Source: DSWT01 sp035415725 (GTDB lineage: Bacteria; Chloroflexota; Anaerolineae; B4-G1; SLSP01). From it: 46,183 nucleotides of DNA. The position numbers were made by a program, and so were the translations under genes. How positions within the stretch are numbered: the first letter of the stretch is position 1; each line of letters begins with the position of its first letter. A model generated the notes under the pieces. The model was not told where the DNA came from, made no database searches, and saw only the letters and a program-made list of their open reading frames with translations. Of this stretch, positions 7,177 to 14,873 are shown in pieces. The stretch lies in assembly GCA_035415725.1 (NCBI GenBank), contig DAOOGN010000021.1, forward strand, positions 1 through 46,183, given 5' to 3'.

Positions 7177-8592
7177 CTACATCGATTTTGGCCCCACCGC
7201 TGGGTCCATGTTGGCTATTTGCTTGAACGCTTCCTCGAAGCACTGCCGCGGCGCACGCACCAGTCCCGCGCCGACCATGCCCACACCCGGCTCTTTGTGT
7301 GCGATGCCGGTGTTGATGAAGGGCAAGATACCAGTCTGCATCACCTTGCGTACATCGATACCGAGCGGCGTCCCCCGGAAGTCGAGCGCGGGCACGGTAA
7401 AGAACTCGTGTTCGCCCGCCGTGATTTGATACATCTCCTGCGTCACCTGCAACGCCAACGCCGACGTGCCGCCGACGAAGCGCACGATGGCCGGCGCCGC
7501 CGCCATAGCAAAGCCACCGGCGCCGCCTGTCTCCGTGATCGCCGAGTCGCCGATGTCGGGATTGGCGTCCTTCGCCGCGAAGCCCGGCAGCCACAGTCCC
7601 TGCACCACCGGCGCGGGCGCGGTAAACCAGCGGTCCGGCATCCCCGCCACGCGGATGCCGAAATCTGTGCCGTTGCGCGCCATCACCGTGACGATGGTGC
7701 TCCCTCTAATGCCTTCCGCAGGTTCGAGCATGGCTTTCAGCGCCGCCATCGAAAGGTTGAGGAAGAAGTGGTCATTGCCGTCGATGAATTTGAGCACGTC
7801 GGCGGCGACTTTTTTCGTTGCCGTCTCGATCAGCACGGGCGCCAGTTGACGGATGAGCAACGATGTCGCGGCGCGGTTGCGGTTGTGCCCTTCGTCGCCC
7901 ATCTGAAGCGCCTGCGCGAGGATGCTGCGCAGGTCGATGGGGCCGGTGGCTTTCAGAGCGGTCTTGAGCGCCGGGTAGAGCGTCGTCTCCATCCACTTAA
8001 GACGCACCAGCACATCGTCTCCGTAAGCGCCATAGCGCAGAACGCGGCCCAGCCCCTCGTTTTGTGTGCTGTAGGCGAGATTGCCGAACGTCTCGTTTTG
8101 CACGATGAAGACCGGCATCGACGGCGACACAATCCCTGCCATCGGCCCGACGGCGTGATGGTGATGGCACGGCTCAAAGGTGAACTCGCCCGCGGCGGCC
8201 ATCGCGGCGGCCTGTTCATAATCGTTGGCCCAGCCTTCGTAGACGACAGCACCCATCACCGCGCCGCGCTGTGGCCCACACATCCGTTCCCAGGTGATGG
8301 GCGGCCCGGCGTGCAGGATCATCCGTTCCCCCCAACCGGGGATCACGTCGCGGGCGACACCCATCCCTACGAGCAGCGGGCGTCCGCCGCGGATACGCGC
8401 CACCGCTTCGGCGTTCGCCGCGTCGATGTCTACCCCGTCCCGGGTGTGCGTGATTGCCATGTATCCTTCCAGGGGGGGATGCCAATCCACGTGGACGACG
8501 TCGACGCCCTGATGGCGCAGACTCTCTGCGAAATTTTCCAATCCAACGTTCACAGCCTTGAGCGATTGGCCGAACAGGTCTTGAACTGCCAT
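7177..8592 (-). CDS. DUF1116 protein, AllG/YlbE-like (oxamate carbamoyltransferase subunit family)
   Basis: A 471-residue cytoplasmic protein. The opening MAVQDLFGQSLKAVNVGLENF and the pairing with an FdrA-like gene identify the DUF1116 family, whose E. coli members YlbE and YahG accompany FdrA. E. coli FdrA-YlbE-YlbF were reported as the oxamate carbamoyltransferase AllF-AllG-AllH of anaerobic allantoin use. The chosen start has GAGGG at a good distance; the longer ORF would read through a double-hairpin repeat. It follows the FdrA gene after about 315 bases that contain two repeat elements. The AllH partner (DUF2877) is not in the window, so the reaction may differ. Confidence 0.85.
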   Translation of the reverse strand: MAVQDLFGQSLKAVNVGLENFAESLRHQGVDVVHVDWHPPLEGYMAITHTRDGVDIDAANAEAVARIRGGRPLLVGMGVARDVIPGWGERMILHAGPPITWERMCGPQRGAVMGAVVYEGWANDYEQAAAMAAAGEFTFEPCHHHHAVGPMAGIVSPSMPVFIVQNETFGNLAYSTQNEGLGRVLRYGAYGDDVLVRLKWMETTLYPALKTALKATGPIDLRSILAQALQMGDEGHNRNRAATSLLIRQLAPVLIETATKKVAADVLKFIDGNDHFFLNLSMAALKAMLEPAEGIRGSTIVTVMARNGTDFGIRVAGMPDRWFTAPAPVVQGLWLPGFAAKDANPDIGDSAITETGGAGGFAMAAAPAIVRFVGGTSALALQVTQEMYQITAGEHEFFTVPALDFRGTPLGIDVRKVMQTGILPFINTGIAHKEPGVGMVGAGLVRAPRQCFEEAFKQIANMDPAVGPKSM

Positions 8593-8614
8593 AATTTTTC
8601 CCTCGAAAACAGTC

Positions 8615-8670
8615 TTGTAGGGCGAATTGGCAATTCGCCCTTTACCGCGAGTGGCCAACTCGCGCTACAA
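8615..8670. repeat. Double-hairpin repeat between the fdrA-like and DUF1116 genes
   Basis: Outer arms TTGTAG and CTACAA enclose two palindromes, GGCGAATTGGCAATTCGCC and GCGAGTGGCCAACTCGC. Related palindromes are at 22813-22831 and 36890-36909. It sits in the leader of the DUF1116 gene. Confidence 0.7.
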
Positions 8671-8740
8671 TAGTTGATGGCTAGTTTTTCCATATTATCA
8701 CGCCTTATTATCACGCCTTCGTTTTTCACTTGTTCTAAAG

Positions 8741-8892
8741 TATCTATTCAGGCTAGTAAACCTGACGAAGTAACTTATCCCCTATACCAGGTTTGGCGTG
8801 GATTTCGGTATGCCTGGCGCTTGTGAATGACGAGATAGGCGTATTTCTATAAGTCCCGTTCGCCACCCGGCAAGGGCGACCGAATAGTTACC
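8741..8892. mobile_element. MITE-like element, family GTNACTATTCAG, short copy
   Basis: A 152-bp copy without the GC-rich middle of the longer copies. The left end reads GTATCTATTCAG and the right end CGAATAGTTAC, close to an inverted pair. The left arm (GTAAACCTGACGAAG) and right arm (CGTTCGCCACCCGGCAAGG) match the long copy at 35354-35697. No target duplication is evident here. It fills most of the 315 bases between the DUF1116 and FdrA-like genes. Confidence 0.7.
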
Positions 8893-8907
8893 ATGCTTGC
8901 CAATCCC

Positions 8908-10467
8908 TTAACTTAAAATATAGCCCGCCAGCCGCGTCGCTGCGGCATTGGATTCGAGCACGATGACCCCTGCGGCGCGGAGTTTAGCCTCTTGCGCACT
9001 GACGTTCTGGGGATCACCGTCCGTGCCGCAGACCGAGGCAAGGAACAGCACTTCACGCCCTGCGTTGGCGAGCCATGCCTGCGCTGCGCCGATGGCTTCC
9101 ACGGCGGCTCCTGCCGGATCGGGATGAACGCCGTAGCCGAGGACGATGTCCAGGAGAATGATGGCGGTCTGCGGGTCTTGTGCTTCGTGGAGGATGCGGC
9201 GGTTGCGCAAGGTCGGATCGAGCATGGGATGCAAGCGTCCCACGGTGAACTCATCCGCGCCCAGATCGACGGCAGTGTGACCACTGCTTTTGTTCGCGTC
9301 CGCCATCAGGTGCTTTTTCTTCACCGGCGCGTTGGAGGTGAGGGCGCCTTTGCCCAACATAGCGCCGAGAATGAGTTGGCTCTCGTAGCAGAATGTCCCG
9401 CCGCTGAACAGTCCACGGAAATACGACTGCCCGATTTGCAGACGTCTGACGAGTTTCCTGGCCGACTTTTTCAGCACCTGTTGGTGTGTGTGCAAGGATT
9501 CGCGGGCCTCATCTGCCGACTTCCCTCGCGCGATGGCGGCGGCGAGATGCGCGGCCTCTTCGAGCGTCGCAGCGGGGATGCCGCCGGCCTCACGAACCGC
9601 CTTCGCTTTGCCGCCCAGGAAGCACACGACGGCGGGTTTGTCGCTTGCCTGCAACTGCCGCAGTACCCTTTCCGCGACAGCGGGCGCCGGCGGTTTGGAG
9701 ACGAGTAGCAGCACGGTGGTCGCCGGATCGGCTTGCAGTGCCTTCAACCCCTCGAGCATCATGATGCCGCCAACCGTGTCAGAGAGGTCGCGCCCGCCCG
9801 TACCGATGGCCTGCGTGATGCCCACATCCATCCGCGTGAGCTGGCTGGTGACGGCCTGCAACCCCGTGCCAGATGCCGCGACGACGCCCACCGGTCCGCG
9901 GATGACGGCATTGGCAAATCCCAACGCCACGCCGTTGATGATCGCGGTGCCGGCATCCGGCCCCATCACCAGCAACCCCTTTTCACGCCCCAGCGTTTTC
10001 AGGGCAATTTCATCCTCCACGCTGACGTTATCGCTGAAAAGGAAGACGTGTAGCCCCCGGTCGAGTGCATCGCGGGCGACGCCCGCCGCATACCGCCCGG
10101 CGACGGAAACCAGCGCGATGTTCGCACCCGCGAGTTGTTGCGCGGCGGCGGCAAGCGTCTTAGGTGGCGGTGTTGTGCCGCCGACGGCTTTGGGCGTGCG
10201 CGCTGCTTTGAGCAGTTCATCAGCGCACACTGCTACGTTGATCACCGCTGCATCCGCGACCCGCGCAGCGATGATAAGATCATCGGCAAGGGCGGCTTCA
10301 GCTTCCGCCGTGAGCAGCCCGGCGTCCTTGAGGATGCCTTTGTTGGCCGGCGTCCCCATCACCACAGCGGCGTCTTCCACGCCAGTTAGCTTTGAAAGTC
10401 CCTGGGCGACCTGGAGCAGGGTGATGGAATCGTAGTATTCACCGCTTTTAACAATGGTTTGGATCAT
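8908..10467 (-). CDS. fdrA: FdrA/AllF-like protein (succinyl-CoA-synthetase-like fold)
   Basis: A 519-residue protein of the FdrA family, related to the alpha subunit of succinyl-CoA synthetase. The glycine-rich stretch VVAASGTGLQAVTSQLTR and the AIGTGGRDLSDTVGG segment are typical of its CoA-binding region. E. coli FdrA (AllF) works with AllG and AllH in oxamate carbamoyl transfer, giving carbamoyl phosphate. Here it is the first gene of the minus-strand cluster, with GAGG at a spacing of 8. It is followed by the DUF1116 partner, but no carbamate kinase or AllH gene is visible. It probably carries out an acyl- or carbamoyl-phosphate step in the local pathway. Confidence 0.88.
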   Translation of the reverse strand: MIQTIVKSGEYYDSITLLQVAQGLSKLTGVEDAAVVMGTPANKGILKDAGLLTAEAEAALADDLIIAARVADAAVINVAVCADELLKAARTPKAVGGTTPPPKTLAAAAQQLAGANIALVSVAGRYAAGVARDALDRGLHVFLFSDNVSVEDEIALKTLGREKGLLVMGPDAGTAIINGVALGFANAVIRGPVGVVAASGTGLQAVTSQLTRMDVGITQAIGTGGRDLSDTVGGIMMLEGLKALQADPATTVLLLVSKPPAPAVAERVLRQLQASDKPAVVCFLGGKAKAVREAGGIPAATLEEAAHLAAAIARGKSADEARESLHTHQQVLKKSARKLVRRLQIGQSYFRGLFSGGTFCYESQLILGAMLGKGALTSNAPVKKKHLMADANKSSGHTAVDLGADEFTVGRLHPMLDPTLRNRRILHEAQDPQTAIILLDIVLGYGVHPDPAGAAVEAIGAAQAWLANAGREVLFLASVCGTDGDPQNVSAQEAKLRAAGVIVLESNAAATRLAGYILS

Positions 10468-10559
10468 GAATACGACCTCTTGTGCAGAATTCTCAGCAGA
10501 TCATACAGCCAGAAGGTGGTGCCAGTGCTCATCCACCGACCTTTCACTGCGTTGCTTAC

Positions 10560-10800
10560 CGGTATCTATTTAAGCCAGTCAACCTGACGAAGCCACTTAT
10601 TCCCTATGCCAGGTTTGGCGCGGATTTCGGCATGCCAGGCGCTCTTGGATGACGAGATGAGCGTATTTCTATCAGCCTATGCCCCCCTACCCCCTTCCTC
10701 AATGAAGGGGGAATGAGGGGGGCAGGGGGTGTGGCGAGCGGCTTCGTCGCCCGCCACACCCCACTTTTTCGCCTCCTTCTCCTCCGCTGGCAGGCAGACG
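10560..10800. mobile_element. MITE-like element, family GTNACTATTCAG, truncated copy
   Basis: Starts with a decayed end (GTATCTATTTAAG) and matches the left arm of the copy at 35354, including the phrase TGGATGACGAGATGAGCG. It has the C-rich middle and the large GC hairpin (TGTGGCGAGCGGCTTCG and its near complement), then diverges near 10800 before the end of the sbcD-like gene. It lies in the 354-base space upstream of the FdrA-like gene, where no gene is seen. Confidence 0.65.
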
Positions 10801-10821
10801 ATTTTCCTCCGGCAAAATATC

Positions 10822-12075
10822 TCACTCCTCACCCCCTTCGGTTGGAGGATTGTCCCCCTCGTCAACGAAGATCGCCTGCGCTTCCGCCCTATAGGCCGGC
10901 ATCTCCGCCTCCGTTTTGCCCCTGGATTGTAAATAGCGCTCCAGCAGATGCAGCGGCGTCAAGGCGTCCGGCTCTACCCCATCAAGACGGTCACGAACGG
11001 CATGATCAACATCGCGGTTGATCTGCACAAAGAAGGCATCCGCCATGAAAGGCGTTAAATCGGCATCCCGCAGATGCGCTTCCTGTTCCGGCGACATCTG
11101 CACGATCAACCGTACCACGGCGTCGGCGAGATGACATGGCGACAGAGCACGCTCGATCGCCTTCAAGGGATGGGATTCCCGGCGTACATCCACCCGCACG
11201 GTGACGAAAGAGCGTGCCGGCACCTCCACATAACGCCACTCCGTCGTTCCACGTTGCACTTCGACCCAACAGAAGCCCTTGGGCTGCTTCTCCTCGCCAA
11301 AGTCCACCCGTTCCAGGCTGCCGGCGTAGACCACCGGCGGCCTATTTTCGGGATTGAGATTCTGATGCTGGTGGATATGCCCCAGCGCGACATAGTCCCA
11401 CGCCGTATCGGTCAGAGCGGATAGAGGAATCGTCACATCGCGCCCCACCATGATGTTGCGTTCCGCTCCCCAATGGGCGCTCTCGACCGAGAAATGGCCG
11501 GTCAACACCGCCGGTGTATCCCCATCAAGCTGCGTTGCCAATTGCTGAATGAGGTGCACAACGACCTCGCTTACGGCGCGATCCAACGCTTCCTGACTCA
11601 TCTGCCGGAACTGCTCCCGGGTGAGCAACCGCTGGCGCACCGGATAGGGAATCGCGGCAAGCTGAAGCAGGCCATGGCGTGTTTCGACATGCAAGAGCGT
11701 GGGGCGGGCCACAACGGTCACGTGCGGCACCCCCAGAGTATCGAAGATTTCGACACTCGAAGCCCGCTGCTCCATCACCGGGACATCGTGATTGCCCACC
11801 AGCAATACCGTGGGGATCGCCGCCTGCGACAAACGACGGATGCGCTGCGCAAATTCGCGTTGATGGGTAGGACTGGGGCCGCGCGTGCGGAAGGCGTCCC
11901 CGGCAAAGAGCACCAGATCGGCTTCATGCGTTATGGCATATTCCACCACCTGATCCAAACGTTCGAGGAAATCCACGACACGCTGGTTCAGGCCCGATGC
12001 CGGGTCTATCCGCCCATAATTCTCTATGCCGATGTGCAAATCGGCGAAATGCAGAACACGTATGGGTTCAGACAT
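10822..12075 (-). CDS. Metallophosphoesterase of the SbcD/Mre11 nuclease family
   Basis: A 417-residue protein with all calcineurin-like phosphoesterase motifs in order: FADLHIG (D-x-H), LFAGDAF (GD), LLVGNHDVP (GNHD), LTGHFSVE (GH) and ALGHIHQHQ (GHxH). This pattern and length fit SbcD, the double-strand DNA exonuclease that acts with the SMC-like ATPase SbcC. No sbcC gene lies next to it, which is unusual. The ATG chosen has GAGG ahead at a suitable distance; the longer reading frame to 12222 would overlap the WD40 gene and gives an implausible N-terminus. It ends close to a MITE-like element. Confidence 0.88.
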   Translation of the reverse strand: MSEPIRVLHFADLHIGIENYGRIDPASGLNQRVVDFLERLDQVVEYAITHEADLVLFAGDAFRTRGPSPTHQREFAQRIRRLSQAAIPTVLLVGNHDVPVMEQRASSVEIFDTLGVPHVTVVARPTLLHVETRHGLLQLAAIPYPVRQRLLTREQFRQMSQEALDRAVSEVVVHLIQQLATQLDGDTPAVLTGHFSVESAHWGAERNIMVGRDVTIPLSALTDTAWDYVALGHIHQHQNLNPENRPPVVYAGSLERVDFGEEKQPKGFCWVEVQRGTTEWRYVEVPARSFVTVRVDVRRESHPLKAIERALSPCHLADAVVRLIVQMSPEQEAHLRDADLTPFMADAFFVQINRDVDHAVRDRLDGVEPDALTPLHLLERYLQSRGKTEAEMPAYRAEAQAIFVDEGDNPPTEGGEE

Positions 12076-12148
12076 AAAAACCTCAAGAAAATTAGAAATG
12101 AGAAATTGGAAATGAGAAAACGAGCAACGGGAAATAAGGGATAAGATG

Positions 12149-14173
12149 CTACGGTAAATCGAGAACACCCCAGACACAAATTTTGCCGTCGGCAAAGCCA
12201 ACCCAGGCCGCGCCGGACGCATCCACCGTCATGGCCGTGATAGCCTCGGCGGAGACCGGCAGGCGCCGGATGGATAAATCTGCATCGACAAAAAGCAATT
12301 CGCCCGTTGCCGTCCCGCCGATGATGCCGTCTTCCAGCCATAACAACGCGGACAACGCACCGATGGAGGCCGGTGTACGTTGCCGCACTATGGTCCTCTG
12401 CGCTACATCCCACAAAATCCACCGCCCCTGCGCATCCACGGATAACGCCCGCTCGCCCTGCGGCGCGAAAGCCAGAAATTGCACCGCCGCGCTGTGTCCC
12501 TCCAGGACGGCAACCTGCGCGCCGTTCGCCATATCCCACAGGCGCACGGCGCCGTCAGCAGTGCCCGAAAGTACGAGCGGCTGCGTTGGATGAGCTGCCA
12601 GCGCCGTCACCGGACTGTCGCCGGCTTGCAGTAGCCAGACGATAGCGCCTGTCGCCGGATCGATGACCCACAGATAGCCGTTCTCCAATCCCAGAACAAG
12701 CTGTTCATGCCCGACGGCATAGGTCAGCGTCTGAATACGCGAAAAAGTCGAGACCCGACTGCGCAGCGCCCGCGTCCATGCCGGAAACGCCTCCACGTAT
12801 AGATCGCGCGCGCGCGCCACAGCGATCTCCGTCCCGTCCTGGGACAGCGCAAACGTCGTGAACGTCAACGGGTGCGTTGTCGACGTCAACGCCAACAGCG
12901 TCGAGTAACGGTAACGCCATGTGGCCCCGGCGTACAGTGCGTGGACTTCGTCGCCGGCGACCGCCAGGGCCAGGACCGGCGCCTCTGCCCCCTGAAGACA
13001 ACCGAGCCGTTGCGCGTCTGCCGTCAATGGGCCGGACGGCGTCGGCGCGGCTGTGCCGGGTGCCACGGGCCAGTAATAGGGCGTCGGCGTCAACGTCGGC
13101 GTGCTGGTGAAGGTAGGCCAGGGCGTGGGCGTGGCTTCAAGGGGTAACGCCGGCAACGCCGCCAGAGGCGTCAAAAACGAGCCGGGGTAGAACTGCATGC
13201 CGCCCCACAATGCCAGCAACATGCCCGACACCGCTATCCCCTTGCCGCGCCAGCTTTCAAAGATCAACACCCACCAGGTCAATCCCAACGCCAGTACTGC
13301 CGCGCCGCCCATCACCCACACCGGCCCCAGTACGTGCATGAGCGCACGCCATAGCGCGACAAACACCATCACAGTTCCCGCCGAAAACGGCACACCGGTG
13401 ATGGCGCGAATATCCGGCGGCGGAAACCTATCCAGCAGCGCCAGTCCGCCAACGCCGCCGACGATCAACCCTGCCGCGAGCAGCGGCGCGCTGATGCAGG
13501 CCCAGCGCCGGCGATCAGACAGCAGGGCAGCGGCCACAACGGCGCAAACCAACGCCAGAAGCGGCGCATACCACACCCAGCGCAGCCACGTGGGGCTTTG
13601 CCACGCCGCAATGACCTGCGTTTCAGCGGTATCACACACGGCGACGAAATCGCCGGTGAAGCCGTTCCACCACGCCTGCTGTTGCTGTCCCACCTCAGAA
13701 TGTGCCCCGGGATCGACAGGGACGCACGCCGGTGGTGCAGCCGTCGCACAGGAGGGCAACATGCGCCACAAAAACGCACGGATATTTTCGCCCCGCTCAC
13801 CGGAGAGGAGTCGCGCCACCTCCGGTGTCAAGCGCTCCGGCGCCGACGTCTCGCCGAGCGCCCACGCCGCCCACGACGGTCCCACCCGTACCAGCGCCGC
13901 CTCCACTTCCGCCGGCGACAACACATAGTCGAGGACAGCCCGCAACGACTCCGGCGTGCGGGGAATCCAGGACGGCCATGCCGCTTCGGGAATCTGGCGC
14001 GGAAGGTCATCGGCCAGGGCCGCGCTCCCCTGCGCGACAAGGTCGCTCTCTCGCAGCCACCGCCGATAGAAGTCCGGTGTCCATAGCGCATAACGCACGA
14101 TCCACACAGGCAGCGCGAGGACCCAGAGTAGGGAGGCCAATACGGTCAGGAAAAGGGCAATGCGCAGTTTCAT
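12149..14173 (-). CDS. Membrane-anchored WD40-repeat protein
   Basis: A 674-residue protein. It opens with a hydrophobic segment (residues 5-27), has a soluble region to about 195, a cluster of about four or five membrane segments at roughly 200-335, a Pro/Thr-rich linker near 345-378, and a C-terminal beta-propeller-like region. There, PLVLSGTADGAVRLWDMANG and RWILWDV are typical WD40 blades. The propeller probably serves as a protein-binding platform on the outer side of the membrane, judged from the linker. No enzymatic motif is visible. It lies 73 bases before the sbcD-like gene and after dcd on the same strand. Function unknown. Confidence 0.8.
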   Translation of the reverse strand: MKLRIALFLTVLASLLWVLALPVWIVRYALWTPDFYRRWLRESDLVAQGSAALADDLPRQIPEAAWPSWIPRTPESLRAVLDYVLSPAEVEAALVRVGPSWAAWALGETSAPERLTPEVARLLSGERGENIRAFLWRMLPSCATAAPPACVPVDPGAHSEVGQQQQAWWNGFTGDFVAVCDTAETQVIAAWQSPTWLRWVWYAPLLALVCAVVAAALLSDRRRWACISAPLLAAGLIVGGVGGLALLDRFPPPDIRAITGVPFSAGTVMVFVALWRALMHVLGPVWVMGGAAVLALGLTWWVLIFESWRGKGIAVSGMLLALWGGMQFYPGSFLTPLAALPALPLEATPTPWPTFTSTPTLTPTPYYWPVAPGTAAPTPSGPLTADAQRLGCLQGAEAPVLALAVAGDEVHALYAGATWRYRYSTLLALTSTTHPLTFTTFALSQDGTEIAVARARDLYVEAFPAWTRALRSRVSTFSRIQTLTYAVGHEQLVLGLENGYLWVIDPATGAIVWLLQAGDSPVTALAAHPTQPLVLSGTADGAVRLWDMANGAQVAVLEGHSAAVQFLAFAPQGERALSVDAQGRWILWDVAQRTIVRQRTPASIGALSALLWLEDGIIGGTATGELLFVDADLSIRRLPVSAEAITAMTVDASGAAWVGFADGKICVWGVLDLP

Positions 14174-14255
14174 AGTGAATGACGAATAGCAAATGACGCC
14201 GCACAGAGGTCGATGCGGCGCTCTCTTACTTCGTACCTCCTACCCTTACGCCTCA

Positions 14256-14816
14256 TCACAATCGCGGCAGGACGACGCCCTGCTGGCCCTGGTATTTGCC
14301 CTTTTTGTCGGCATAGGAGATTTCGCACGGCTCGTCGCCCTCGAAGAACAGCACCTGCGCGATGCCCTCGTTGGCATAGATTTTCGCCGGCAGTGGCGTC
14401 GTGTTGCTGATCTCGATAGTGATATAGCCATGCCAACCCGGTTCCAAAGGCGTGAAATTCGTCACGATGCCACAGCGAGCATACGTCGATTTGCCGAGCA
14501 CGGTCCCGAGCACATTGCGCGGCATACGCATATACTCCAGACTGCGGGCCAGGGCGAAGGAGTTAGGGGGGATGATGCAGATGTCGCCCACGAAATCCAC
14601 CATCGCCCGTGTGTCTATATGTTTGGGATCGACTAACGCCAGATCCCCCACCCCGGAGGTGAACACCTTGAACTCGTTGGCGACGCGAATGTCATAACCA
14701 TACGAGGACAGGCCGTAAGAAATCACCCCGTTGCGCATTTGCCCATCGAAAAACGGGTCAATCATCTGCTGCTCCAACGCCATGATGCGAATCCAACGGT
14801 CAGGTTTCAGTCCCAT
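14256..14816 (-). CDS. dcd: dCTP deaminase
   Basis: A 186-residue enzyme that deaminates dCTP to dUTP in pyrimidine nucleotide synthesis, usually as a homotrimer. The start MGLKPDRWIR matches the family; a TTG 27 bases upstream is a less likely alternative, although the GAGAGG site lies 14 bases from the ATG, which is long. The conserved core is clear: YGLSSYGYDIRVA, GKSTYARCGI and HGYITIEISNTTP, with the catalytic Glu at residue 135. It lies between argS and the WD40 gene, with gaps of 57 and 82 bases, so it is likely co-transcribed with argS. Confidence 0.95.
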   Translation of the reverse strand: MGLKPDRWIRIMALEQQMIDPFFDGQMRNGVISYGLSSYGYDIRVANEFKVFTSGVGDLALVDPKHIDTRAMVDFVGDICIIPPNSFALARSLEYMRMPRNVLGTVLGKSTYARCGIVTNFTPLEPGWHGYITIEISNTTPLPAKIYANEGIAQVLFFEGDEPCEISYADKKGKYQGQQGVVLPRL

Positions 14817-14873
14817 GATTGAATCTATTTCCTCTCGTAACAAAAATAGTGTCTATATTCGCGGCTACGACTC

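Noticed and set aside
7060..8673. 537-residue plus-strand ORF
   Set aside because: It is the antisense shadow of the DUF1116 gene; composition is Arg/His-rich with no recognisable domain.
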